From the NCBI GenBank assembly GCA_964627665.1, contig CAZVKG010000040.1:1-29186 (forward strand): 29,186 nt of DNA, in the 5' to 3' direction. Every line of letters starts with the position of its first letter. Position 1 is the stretch's first letter. The notes beneath the pieces are model-generated. The model did no database searches, was not told the origin of the DNA, and saw only the letters and a program-made list of their open reading frames with translations. Positions 15,199 through 22,922 of the stretch are shown here, in pieces. The position numbers and the translations under genes are program-made. Origin of the DNA: UBA1351 sp964627665 (GTDB lineage: Bacteria; Bacillota; Clostridia; Lachnospirales; Vallitaleaceae).

Positions 15199-17313
15199 TC
15201 ATTTATCCAGATTATTAATTTGATCAATCACATTCTCAATCTCATGGGTTGGAACCGGTTTACTGAAATAATAGCCTTGCGCTATGTCACAACCATTGTT
15301 CTTAAGAAACATCAACTGCTCTTTTGTTTCAACACCTTCTGCGACCACTTTTAGACCAAGATTATGGGCGACTTGAGTTACAAATCTAAATATATGACCT
15401 TCTTCGTTTTCACGGGTTATGCTTCGAATAAAATCCCGGTCTACTTTCAAGATATCAATAGGAAGTTTTTGCAAATAGGTTAATGAAGAATACCCTGTTC
15501 CAAAATCATCAAGGGCAATCGTTACACCGAGTGCCCGTAATTCATGAAGAACTTCGATAGCTCGCTCAAGATCATCCATAACAGCAGTTTCCGTGATTTC
15601 AAGTTCTACACAACATCCACTTAATCCATGGTCTTCAATCTCTTTTTTTATGCTTTCGACAAGCCCTTCTTGGGTTAACCGTTTACTCGATAAGTTAACC
15701 GCCATTTTTAAGGTCCCGTGATTGCTATCTTTCCACTCACGTTTTTTTTCACACGCTGTTTTCAAAACCCATTCACCAATTTCATAGATCTGTCCCGTTG
15801 CTTCCGCAAAAGGAATAAAATCCATTGGTGAAATAAAGCCTTCTGTTGGGTGAATCCAACGAATAAGCGCTTCTACGCCAATAACCGTTTGTGTCTGCAT
15901 ATCAATTTGCGGTTGATAATATAGTGAGAAATCATTGTTTTCTATAGCTGTTCTCAATAAATTATTCATCTTAATATAATTCCATGTTTGTTGACGCATA
16001 GCAGGAGTATATATGCTATATCCATTCTTGCCACGATCTTTAACATGAAACATGGCCGTATCCCCATTTTGCATTAATGCAGATGCGCTTTTTCCGGATT
16101 CTGGATAGATGGCAATTCCTATACTAATCCCTACATAAAACTCATAATCTCCAAGTTTCCATGGTTTTTTAATTCGTTCTAACAAACGCTTTGCAAGCAT
16201 TTCAACATCTTTAATTGCATTCATATTATAAATGACAATTCCAAACTCATCGCCACCTAGTCGACTGACCTGTCCAAAACCTCGAACTTCATTTTCAAAA
16301 AAATCAGCAATCATAACAATAAAATCATCACCAAAGGCATGGCCAATCGTGTCATTGATATGTTTAAAATCATCTATATCTAAATATATAAAGGCAATCT
16401 TATATTCTTGACCCTTATGCTCTTGAATACTCATGTTAATATCTTTAGTAATCATGGCACGATTAGGTAAACCTGTCAGCTGATCATAAAATGCTAGCTG
16501 ATGTAGTTTTTCTTGGTTTTGCATTTGTTCTGTTACATTCGTATAGGAACCTGCAACACGAACAGGTTCACCTTGGTCATTCCATATAGCTTTTCCATGA
16601 CTTAAAATCCATATATAGCTTCCGTCATTTTTTCGTATACGATATGTGTCTTCGTAAATGCCGGATTGGCCTTTTAAATATTGCTCCATTAACTCTTTGA
16701 CTTGTTTTTGTTCATCCGGATGAATACGTTCTAGTAATGGTTCTGCTGTATCTGCCATTTCTTTATCTGAAACGCCTAAAATCTCAGATACCTTGGGTGA
16801 AATAAAAAAATTATTTTCCTTTATATCCCATTCCCAAATTCCGTCATTCGCTCCTTCAACAGCTAAATTATAGCGTTCATCACTAGCAGAAAGCGCATTT
16901 TTTTGCTGTTTAATTTCATGGTATTGTTCTTGTATGGCTTCGTCCATTGCCACTAATTCTTCATCTGCCATCGTCAACATTTCATATTCTTTGACAAGTT
17001 CATTAATTGCCAATTCAAATAGCCGCATGCGTTTAAAAACAATCCAACCAAAAAAAATACCGGATACCAACACATAAAACCATCCTTTTGCTAGCTGCAC
17101 TTGCTGAAAAATTTCTTGAGTGCTCGATACCATTAAGGCTAAACGATCGGAAAACAAAATCCATGTACATCCAATCAAGAGATAAATTAAAGAAAAACGA
17201 ATCGCTTCATTTTTCGGCTGAATCGTTTTTCTAAATTCAACAAATTCTTTATACTCTCTGTTAATTTTTTCCATTTGCTCATTTAATAATTCCGAATTTT
17301 CTAATTCTCGCAT
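15199..17313 (-). CDS. Membrane PAS-GGDEF-EAL cyclic-di-GMP protein
   Basis: About 704 residues. Domains in order: two membrane segments (about 40-60 and 82-100), a coiled coil (about 105-150), a PAS sensor with its PAC tail (about 150-262), GGDEF (about 270-430) and EAL (about 445-700). The GGDEF signature is intact (RLGGDEF), but the usual RxxD inhibitory site reads RGFG, so the I-site is lost. EAL residues are all present: EALIRW, NLSSKRL, ELEITETAVM, DDFGTGYSS, KVDRDF, AEGVETKEQL and QGYYFSKP. Phosphodiesterase activity is thus likely; cyclase activity is possible. I chose ATG 17313 over TTG 17331 because GAGGGTGGG lies at RBS distance before the ATG. It lies between the GerMN lipoprotein gene and the YgjV-GNAT gene. 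Confidence 0.92.
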   Translation of the reverse strand: MRELENSELLNEQMEKINREYKEFVEFRKTIQPKNEAIRFSLIYLLIGCTWILFSDRLALMVSSTQEIFQQVQLAKGWFYVLVSGIFFGWIVFKRMRLFELAINELVKEYEMLTMADEELVAMDEAIQEQYHEIKQQKNALSASDERYNLAVEGANDGIWEWDIKENNFFISPKVSEILGVSDKEMADTAEPLLERIHPDEQKQVKELMEQYLKGQSGIYEDTYRIRKNDGSYIWILSHGKAIWNDQGEPVRVAGSYTNVTEQMQNQEKLHQLAFYDQLTGLPNRAMITKDINMSIQEHKGQEYKIAFIYLDIDDFKHINDTIGHAFGDDFIVMIADFFENEVRGFGQVSRLGGDEFGIVIYNMNAIKDVEMLAKRLLERIKKPWKLGDYEFYVGISIGIAIYPESGKSASALMQNGDTAMFHVKDRGKNGYSIYTPAMRQQTWNYIKMNNLLRTAIENNDFSLYYQPQIDMQTQTVIGVEALIRWIHPTEGFISPMDFIPFAEATGQIYEIGEWVLKTACEKKREWKDSNHGTLKMAVNLSSKRLTQEGLVESIKKEIEDHGLSGCCVELEITETAVMDDLERAIEVLHELRALGVTIALDDFGTGYSSLTYLQKLPIDILKVDRDFIRSITRENEEGHIFRFVTQVAHNLGLKVVAEGVETKEQLMFLKNNGCDIAQGYYFSKPVPTHEIENVIDQINNLDK

Positions 17314-17381
17314 TTTCCCACCCTCAATCAAATGTTTCTTAACTGCAAATTCTTGTCCACTCAGACGAATAAAAAACTTTT

Positions 17382-17987
17382 TTAATCTGTTTCATGGAAA
17401 AACAAGTAATCATCATAAACAGCATGACCACTTTCTAAAACCATCCCTTCAACAGTTATACGAACTTTATCTGCATCATATGCATCTAAAAATGTATTGA
17501 CCACACTATTTATAATAATATATTCACCCGATGTCCCCATTTGAAAAAGTTGCGTTTGGAATTCTCCTGAAAAATCAATGCGAAGCGCATAAGAACCATT
17601 TTCTTTTTGTTCTTCAAATGCTAATACTTCAACGCCTTCCGGTAATACATTGACTATTTCAAGTTGTTCTATGATGATGTCTGGAGTTAGGTCATCAACT
17701 TCAACCTTGTGAGAAACAATTCTCTCAGCATTTTCATCACCATAATAAACAATCAATTCTTTTAAAGGCTCTTCTTGGTCTAAATCCGGTTCGGTTTCAA
17801 TAGCATCTTGATTATCCGAATCATCTACATCCGATTCCGAATCATTTGCATCCGTATCTGAAGATGCCAGATTATCAGAAGGATTCTCTGTTATTTCTTC
17901 TTTTTGTTTACACCCACTAAGAAAACTCAAAATTAAAACACTCATGAATAACGTATATAACACTCTTTTTTTATTTACAGAAAACAT
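17382..17987 (-). CDS. GerMN-domain lipoprotein
   Basis: A 201-residue secreted lipoprotein: the N-terminal signal ends in lipobox LSGC (Cys26). An acidic Asp/Ser/Glu-rich linker (about 28-75) is followed by a GerMN domain (about 77-195), recognisable by LRIDFSGEF, GTSGEYIIINSVVNTFL, VRITVEGMVLESG and the C-terminal HAVYDDYLFF. GerMN domains occur in the sporulation/germination protein GerM and in related cell-envelope lipoproteins. The exact role here is unknown. It has a strong RBS (TTAGGAGGATAGT then ATG) and its own promoter at 18021-18049. It is the first gene of the unit that continues with the GGDEF-EAL protein. Confidence 0.85.
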   Translation of the reverse strand: MFSVNKKRVLYTLFMSVLILSFLSGCKQKEEITENPSDNLASSDTDANDSESDVDDSDNQDAIETEPDLDQEEPLKELIVYYGDENAERIVSHKVEVDDLTPDIIIEQLEIVNVLPEGVEVLAFEEQKENGSYALRIDFSGEFQTQLFQMGTSGEYIIINSVVNTFLDAYDADKVRITVEGMVLESGHAVYDDYLFFHETD

Positions 17988-18020
17988 ACTATCCTCCTAA
18001 CATATTTCTTTTATTAGTCT

Positions 18021-18049
18021 ATTATAATATATTCACTTGTTATATACAA
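18021..18049 (-). promoter_or_regulatory. Candidate promoter of the GerMN/GGDEF-EAL operon
   Basis: On the minus strand TTGTAT (18044-18049) and a perfect TATAAT (18021-18026) are exactly 17 bp apart, between the DUF1667 stop and the GerMN gene. The spacing and -10 fit sigma-A, not sigma-E or sigma-G sporulation consensus. Confidence 0.65.
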
Positions 18050-18057
18050 TGAAAAGA

Positions 18058-18417
18058 TTAGTCCATTGATCGCGACGCTATAATATCCGCACCGGTACCC
18101 AGTATATTTTCTACAATAACATCGCCCATTTTTATAGGTCCCTTGGCCACTGTTTTGTTAATAATAGCCATTGCCAAAAACATCAATTCTTTTGGTATCG
18201 TTGTATTCGAACGTACCGGTAAACGTTTAAGATGTGCATTTTTAATTTTTACCGTTGTTGTTATAATACGCTCCGGATTCGTTAACTCTGCTTTTGCATA
18301 TGTAATACCACGTTTACACTTGTTTCCTGTTATTTTCCATTCGCCTTCTTCGGGTATTTCGACATTTAAGTAGCATCCCACGGGACAACTAATACAGATC
18401 AGACTTTCTTGACGCAT
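18058..18417 (-). CDS. DUF1667 cysteine-rich protein of the glpA-like redox operon
   Basis: A 119-residue DUF1667 protein with the N-terminal cysteine cluster CISCPVGC (Cys8, 11, 15) plus a fourth cysteine in GNKCKRG. The pattern suggests a metal or Fe-S site. In many anaerobic Firmicutes this family follows a glpA-like flavoprotein gene and an NAD/FAD oxidoreductase gene, exactly as here. It probably acts as an electron-transfer or assembly partner of those two enzymes (family context, not proven). It overlaps the oxidoreductase gene by the shared A of TAATG, so the two are translationally coupled. It is the last gene of the operon; no terminator hairpin is visible before the next promoter. 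Confidence 0.88.
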   Translation of the reverse strand: MRQESLICISCPVGCYLNVEIPEEGEWKITGNKCKRGITYAKAELTNPERIITTTVKIKNAHLKRLPVRSNTTIPKELMFLAMAIINKTVAKGPIKMGDVIVENILGTGADIIASRSMD

Positions 18418-19682
18418 TATGCTTGCACCTCCTGTATTTCAACTAAAATTTCTTGAATATCATTTCCTTCGAGTTCTTCTTTTGCCAAAACTATATGCTC
18501 CATTTCGCCCGGTGCCATATGTCGCTTCTTCATCGTTTTTAAAATACCTCTATTCGTTTTTATAACCATTTCAACTTGACTATATACTTGTTTAACACGC
18601 ATAAATAATTCTAACTGCTTGTCTAGATTACGGATTCGAACATTTTGCGGAACAATATAAGCAATTCCTTCTCCTGCTACTGTTTTTACCATGTTTTCTT
18701 GATCGACCAATTGCTTTTGTATATACTTTGCTGCAAATCGACCTGCTCTACGACTTTCTTCCGTTACAAAATCAACTAGGTCATGGACGTGAACGACATT
18801 ACCACAAGCAAATACACCTTCTATACTTGTTTCCATGGCCTCGTTAACAATGGGTCCGCTGGTACGTGGGTCCATTGTTACGCCTGCCTCTTCAGATAGT
18901 TCATTTTCAGGGATAAGACCAACGGATAATAGGACGGTGTCACAATTATAAACGATTTCGGTTCCTGCTATCGGTTGACGATTATCATCTACTTTGGATA
19001 CAACAACTTGTTCGACCCGCTCTTTGCCTCGAATCTCAGTAAGTGTATGACTTAAATAAAGCGGAATATCATAGTCATTTAAACATTGGACAATATTACG
19101 GTTAAGCCCACCTGAAAACGGCATCAACTCAACGACAGCTAAAACTTTAGCACCTTCTAGCGTCATCCGCCTTGCCATGATGAGCCCAATATCACCTGAA
19201 CCTAGGATGACCACTTTTTTACCGACCAAATAGCCTTCGATGTTTAAATAGCGTTGTGCAGTTCCGGCATTAAAAACACCTGACGGTCGCGTACCGGGAA
19301 TATTAATTGCTCCACGTGTACGTTCTCTACAGCCCATAGCTAAAACGATTGCTTTAGCCTCAATTGTTTTAAATCCATACTCTTTACTTACGCAATGTAA
19401 AACATGTTCTGCATTAAAGTCAACAACCATCGTATGCAGCCAATAGTCAATGCCATAATCATTTAATTGATTAATAAATCGTTCTGCATATTCCGGTCCG
19501 GTAAGTTCCTCTTTAAACACGTGTAATCCGAATCCATTGTGAATGCACTGTTGCAATATTCCTCCGAGTTCCTGATCTCTTTCTAATACTAAAATAGAGT
19601 CTACTCCATTATCTTTTGCCTCAATAGCTGCAGCTAGTCCTGCCGGACCGCCTCCAATGACGACTAGTTCATAACTTTCCAT
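18417..19682 (-). CDS. FAD/NAD-dependent oxidoreductase of the glpA-like trio
   Basis: A 421-residue flavoprotein of the pyridine-nucleotide-disulfide reductase-like group. The N-terminal FAD-binding motif is VVIGGGPAGLAAAIEA, the second dinucleotide site is KVVILGSGDIGLIMARRM (about 150-167), and GVFACGNVVHVHDLVD (about 290-305) is the second FAD contact. CRERTRGAINIPG resembles the same stretch in related oxidoreductases. Within the trio it probably passes electrons between NAD(H) and the glycerol-3-phosphate-dehydrogenase-like protein. An upstream ATG at 19703 would overlap the previous stop as ATGA. I chose ATG 19682 because GAGGTGA lies 5 bp before it and the upstream ATG has no RBS. Confidence 0.9.
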   Translation of the reverse strand: MESYELVVIGGGPAGLAAAIEAKDNGVDSILVLERDQELGGILQQCIHNGFGLHVFKEELTGPEYAERFINQLNDYGIDYWLHTMVVDFNAEHVLHCVSKEYGFKTIEAKAIVLAMGCRERTRGAINIPGTRPSGVFNAGTAQRYLNIEGYLVGKKVVILGSGDIGLIMARRMTLEGAKVLAVVELMPFSGGLNRNIVQCLNDYDIPLYLSHTLTEIRGKERVEQVVVSKVDDNRQPIAGTEIVYNCDTVLLSVGLIPENELSEEAGVTMDPRTSGPIVNEAMETSIEGVFACGNVVHVHDLVDFVTEESRRAGRFAAKYIQKQLVDQENMVKTVAGEGIAYIVPQNVRIRNLDKQLELFMRVKQVYSQVEMVIKTNRGILKTMKKRHMAPGEMEHIVLAKEELEGNDIQEILVEIQEVQA

Positions 19683-19699
19683 GATTTCACCTCGATTAT

Positions 19700-21154
19700 T
19701 CATATTTGTTTTTTAGTTTCTTCCGTTACAATATACGCTTTACTCCCATTATACGAAACATCTTCAATTGGCCTGTTTAATTCTCGTGCTAGAATTTCAA
19801 CCACCTTTGGTTCACAGAAGCCACCTTGGCATCTTCCCATACCGGGTCTGGTTCTTTTTTTCACACCTTTGACTGTTGTTGCCCCCATATTCCTGTGAAT
19901 ACAATCTATGATTTCAGCTTCTGTTACTTGCTCGCATCGACAAATAATGTTCCCATAATTCGGATCGTCTTCAACACATTTTTGCTTTTCTTCCAGATTA
20001 AGCTCTGCAAATCTTACCATCGGTCGTCGTCTCGGATTAAACGTTACTTTTTCTTTAAGACCGCCACTTATTCCCTCCATAATTTCAACAACATACTTGG
20101 CAACAGCTGGTGCTGCAGAAAGTCCGGGTGATTCAAATCCACCGACATTGATAAATCCTTTGGCAACCTTTGATTCTCCAATGACAAAATCGCCTATATC
20201 GGAGGATGCTCTGAGCCCTGCAAAAGTTCGAATCACTTGGTTAAAGGGAATCTTATCGGATGATCTACTTGCTACATTACGTATCTCTTGAAGGCTCATC
20301 GCTTCCGTAGACACATCATCTTTTTCACCGACAAAATTCGAGTCTGGCCCTACGAGAACATTTCCATGGACGGTCGGTGTAATTAAAACACCTTTTCCAT
20401 GGTCCGTTGGCGTTTGGAAGATAACATGATTAAACAATTTTCCTGCCTTTTTATCCAAAAGATAGTACTCACCCTTTCTAGGATGAATCGAATAACTTGT
20501 ATCCCCTACCATTTGACTAATCTGATCGGCAAATACACCTGCACAGTTAATGATATTACGTGCCTGATAGTCGCCTCTGTTGGTATGCACATCATAATAA
20601 CTGTCTTGTTTTTCAATTCCGATAACTTTTGTCTCTAGCTGATACTTCACACCATTTTCTATTCCGTTTTCAGCTAATGCTATGGCGAGTTCAAATGGAG
20701 AGACAATGCCGGCTGTCTTTGCGAATAAGGCCACTCTTACCTTGTCGCTAATATTTGGTTCAAGTTCTTTAATGTGATTAGCTTCAATAATTGACATCTC
20801 CGGTATGTGGTTTTTAAGGCCGGCCTTATACATCTTGTCAATTGTTTTTCGATCTTCTTCATCAAAACCAATCACTAACGACCCAATACGTTTAAAAGGT
20901 ACATCCAGTTCTTCACATACTTGATCAAACATTGGGTTTCCTTTAATATTAAAAAAACTCTTTTGCGAACCTGGCTTTGCATCATAACCTGCATGGACAA
21001 TAGCACTATTTGCCATTGTGGTTGCATTCGCCACATCACTTTCTTGATCAATGACTAAAATATCCAGCTCATACCGCGCTAATTCTCTGGCTACAAATGT
21101 TCCTGCAATACCTGCACCAATCACAATAACATCATTCATCTTCTTCGTTTCCAT
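19700..21154 (-). CDS. Glycerol-3-phosphate dehydrogenase-like flavoprotein with BFD-type Fe-S domain
   Basis: A 484-residue protein. The N-terminal DAO fold has the FAD motif VIVIGAGIAGTFVARELARY and the conserved TTMANSAIVHAGYDAKPGSQK. The C-terminal BFD-like [2Fe-2S] domain (about residues 395-455) has CRCEQVTEAEI and, after a long gap, GRCQGGFC, giving four cysteines. This is the GlpA-like form common in anaerobic Firmicutes, and the likely reaction is oxidation of glycerol 3-phosphate or a related hydroxy acid. L-2-hydroxyglutarate oxidase-type substrates are a real alternative. It is first in a three-gene operon with the NAD/FAD oxidoreductase and the DUF1667 protein. AGGAGG precedes the ATG. 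A 48-bp palindrome lies just upstream of the RBS. Confidence 0.88.
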   Translation of the reverse strand: METKKMNDVIVIGAGIAGTFVARELARYELDILVIDQESDVANATTMANSAIVHAGYDAKPGSQKSFFNIKGNPMFDQVCEELDVPFKRIGSLVIGFDEEDRKTIDKMYKAGLKNHIPEMSIIEANHIKELEPNISDKVRVALFAKTAGIVSPFELAIALAENGIENGVKYQLETKVIGIEKQDSYYDVHTNRGDYQARNIINCAGVFADQISQMVGDTSYSIHPRKGEYYLLDKKAGKLFNHVIFQTPTDHGKGVLITPTVHGNVLVGPDSNFVGEKDDVSTEAMSLQEIRNVASRSSDKIPFNQVIRTFAGLRASSDIGDFVIGESKVAKGFINVGGFESPGLSAAPAVAKYVVEIMEGISGGLKEKVTFNPRRRPMVRFAELNLEEKQKCVEDDPNYGNIICRCEQVTEAEIIDCIHRNMGATTVKGVKKRTRPGMGRCQGGFCEPKVVEILARELNRPIEDVSYNGSKAYIVTEETKKQI

Positions 21155-21180
21155 AAAATCCTCCTATAGATATTTGCACG

Positions 21181-21232
21181 AAAAAGAGCCACACAAACCA
21201 ATCGCACGCGTGCGATTGGTTTGTGTGGCTCT
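21181..21232 (-). terminator. 48-bp perfect palindrome with T-run: terminator or leader attenuator
   Basis: 21185-21208 and 21209-21232 are exact reverse complements (24 bp each, no unpaired centre). On the minus strand the palindrome ends directly in a T5 run. It terminates the operon that ends at 21281. It also lies downstream of the candidate promoter at 21264-21292 and about 30 bp before the GlpA-like ATG, so it may act as a regulated leader terminator. Confidence 0.85.
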
Positions 21233-21263
21233 CATCTTCTCATGCCACTTATTATTTGATTTA

Positions 21264-21292
21264 ATTGTATCACTTATTCTTTATCTTGTAAA
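21264..21292 (-). promoter_or_regulatory. Candidate promoter of the glpA-like operon, upstream of the palindrome
   Basis: TTTACA (21287-21292) and TACAAT (21264-21269) are exactly 17 bp apart on the minus strand. The -35 overlaps the last codons of the 118-residue gene. If used, the transcript must cross the palindrome at 21185-21232 before reaching the gene. Confidence 0.5.
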
Positions 21293-21637
21293 GCCACCAT
21301 GCTTTCGAATAAGTTCTAAATGTAAATTCCCATCTTTAATCTCCACAACAGCAAAATCAATCATTGCACTGAGCAAAACCAGCTCATCGCCTTCATCCGT
21401 TTCACCTGCTAGCTGCCAATAATATTCCTCGATTTCATGCTGTCTCTGTTCGTTTAGTAATTGGTCTAACCGTTGAGCTTCCTCATCCGAATAATGGGTA
21501 TTATAGTCTATAATATCAATTGATGTTTCTTCATTACTTGTCTTGATCTTTATTTCTAGCTCATTTGTATCTTCAATCAATAATGCTGTAATTAATTCGT
21601 CAATAATTCGCCCTATTTTTTTCATTTCATGTCGCAT
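21281..21637 (-). CDS. Small acidic protein of unknown function
   Basis: I do not recognise this 118-residue family. It is soluble, acidic and rich in Glu, Asp, Ile and Leu. An N-terminal helix (IGRIIDELITALLIEDTNEL) is followed by a strand-like stretch, then a likely helix centred on SDEEAQRLDQLLNEQRQHEIEEYYWQ (about 50-75), and a C-terminal alpha/beta part ending HLELIRKHGGFTR. There is no signal peptide, no membrane segment and no cysteine. The RBS (GGAGAG) lies inside the last codons of the DUF1576 gene, 4 bp away, so it is translated from the sulP/DUF1576 transcript. A cytosolic partner or regulator of one of the two transporters is an inference from position only. A palindromic terminator follows it. 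Confidence 0.75.
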   Translation of the reverse strand: MRHEMKKIGRIIDELITALLIEDTNELEIKIKTSNEETSIDIIDYNTHYSDEEAQRLDQLLNEQRQHEIEEYYWQLAGETDEGDELVLLSAMIDFAVVEIKDGNLHLELIRKHGGFTR

Positions 21638-21641
21638 ATGA

Positions 21642-22922
21642 TTACTCTCCTTTTTTAAACGCGTCTAAAATCGGGACTAAAAACCCGGCAACAATACCTC
21701 CGGAAAAACCATTATTATACAAATTCATTCCCCCATGAATATCACCAACTTTTGTCACAAGAATAAAATGAAGCATTCCTGCGATAATCCCTATAAAGGG
21801 TCCGAAAGTCCCGGCAATCGGTGCAATCGTTGTTGAAAACAGAATCGCAATAATCACCGGTGTGGTGGTTAGATCTGCTCCAAATAGTATCGCGGCTATA
21901 ATAACCCCGATGATAATTGGTGTTGCATTTTTGGGATGTTTTCCAAATGCAGCAAAACCTACAATGGTTAAAACGCCGGCTAGAATGGGTCCGTTAAGCA
22001 CACCACCTAAAAGCATAACAAGGCCTAAGCTATAGATTCCCATAATCCCCATATTAATAAAAGTTAGTCCATAGCCATCTAAGGACGTAAAATCAGTAAT
22101 CGTACGACCTTTATGTCTTAAAATCTTGGGATAATCCATGAGCCCATTATATTTAATACGCACGCCTATAATGATCAATGCTACAAATCCTGCCAGCATT
22201 AATAACCACAAGGAATAGGATTGTTTTTCATACAGAATATAGACCGGCTGCACTTCAATATCCATATTACGGAGCAAACTCGTAATAACCGTACCAATAA
22301 TTCCTGCCGTAAACCCGATATTATATAAATTAAACCCATCATGAAACCTCAACATATGTGAAGACAAGGGAACTATTATAAAACCGATAAAGACCCCAAT
22401 CACTATTCCTGCCGGAATATTATATTTGTCCGGAATCACTCCGGAAAACATCAATTCACTCACAAGTGGAGATAGTGCCGTCCCAAACATAATCACCAAA
22501 ACAACATTTTTGAAAGATATTTTTTGGTAACGACTGTAGAATATCCCTCCTAAAAAAATCGGCGGTATATTAATGAGATTTTTCCCAAAGAAGGAAAATC
22601 CAATCACTGTGAAAAAAGCTGCAATAAGCAACCCATTAATTCTTAATTTGTAGTACTTAAAAAGTAGTAACATTAAAAAGCCAATGATTGCCGCGTGAAT
22701 GAATGCAACGCCTAGCCCACCCACTTTAATGAAGTCTGTCAATAATACCGTCGGTGACAGCAAAATATCTCTAAATCCTTTAATAACATCACTGAAGCTA
22801 CTATAGGTACTTGCGGTAACAAAGATTCCATAAATCATGAATATACATGGAAAAATCGCCATCACTTTTAAAATACCATCTTTATGAATTTCTTTTTCCT
22901 GTATTTTTTCTTTAATGTACAT
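21642..22922 (-). CDS. DUF1576 membrane protein with two tandem repeats
   Basis: A 426-residue, strongly hydrophobic protein with about 12 membrane segments, of the uncharacterised DUF1576 family. Two halves repeat in the same order: GLGVAFIHAAIIGF with GYGLTFINMGIMGI; TVIGFSFFGK with TIVGFAAFGK; FGTALSPLVSEL with FSTTIAPIAGTF; HDGFNLYNIGFTAGIIG (about 194-210) with HGGMNLYNNGFSGGIVA (near 400-416). The repeated H-[DG]-G-[FM]-N-LYN-x-GF signature in both halves suggests a two-fold pore or site, as in duplicated channels and transporters. The substrate is unknown. The gene starts inside the end of the sulP gene (11-bp overlap), pointing to a tightly coupled pair. Confidence 0.85.
   Translation of the reverse strand: MYIKEKIQEKEIHKDGILKVMAIFPCIFMIYGIFVTASTYSSFSDVIKGFRDILLSPTVLLTDFIKVGGLGVAFIHAAIIGFLMLLLFKYYKLRINGLLIAAFFTVIGFSFFGKNLINIPPIFLGGIFYSRYQKISFKNVVLVIMFGTALSPLVSELMFSGVIPDKYNIPAGIVIGVFIGFIIVPLSSHMLRFHDGFNLYNIGFTAGIIGTVITSLLRNMDIEVQPVYILYEKQSYSLWLLMLAGFVALIIIGVRIKYNGLMDYPKILRHKGRTITDFTSLDGYGLTFINMGIMGIYSLGLVMLLGGVLNGPILAGVLTIVGFAAFGKHPKNATPIIIGVIIAAILFGADLTTTPVIIAILFSTTIAPIAGTFGPFIGIIAGMLHFILVTKVGDIHGGMNLYNNGFSGGIVAGFLVPILDAFKKGE

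Noticed and set aside
17314..17331. TTG start for the PAS-GGDEF-EAL gene
   Set aside because: The first codons would contain GAGGGTGGG, which is better read as the RBS of ATG 17313.
21051..21422. A 123-codon plus-strand open frame crossing the glpA-like start and the palindrome
   Set aside because: It overlaps two real minus-strand genes and a terminator, with no RBS or family similarity.
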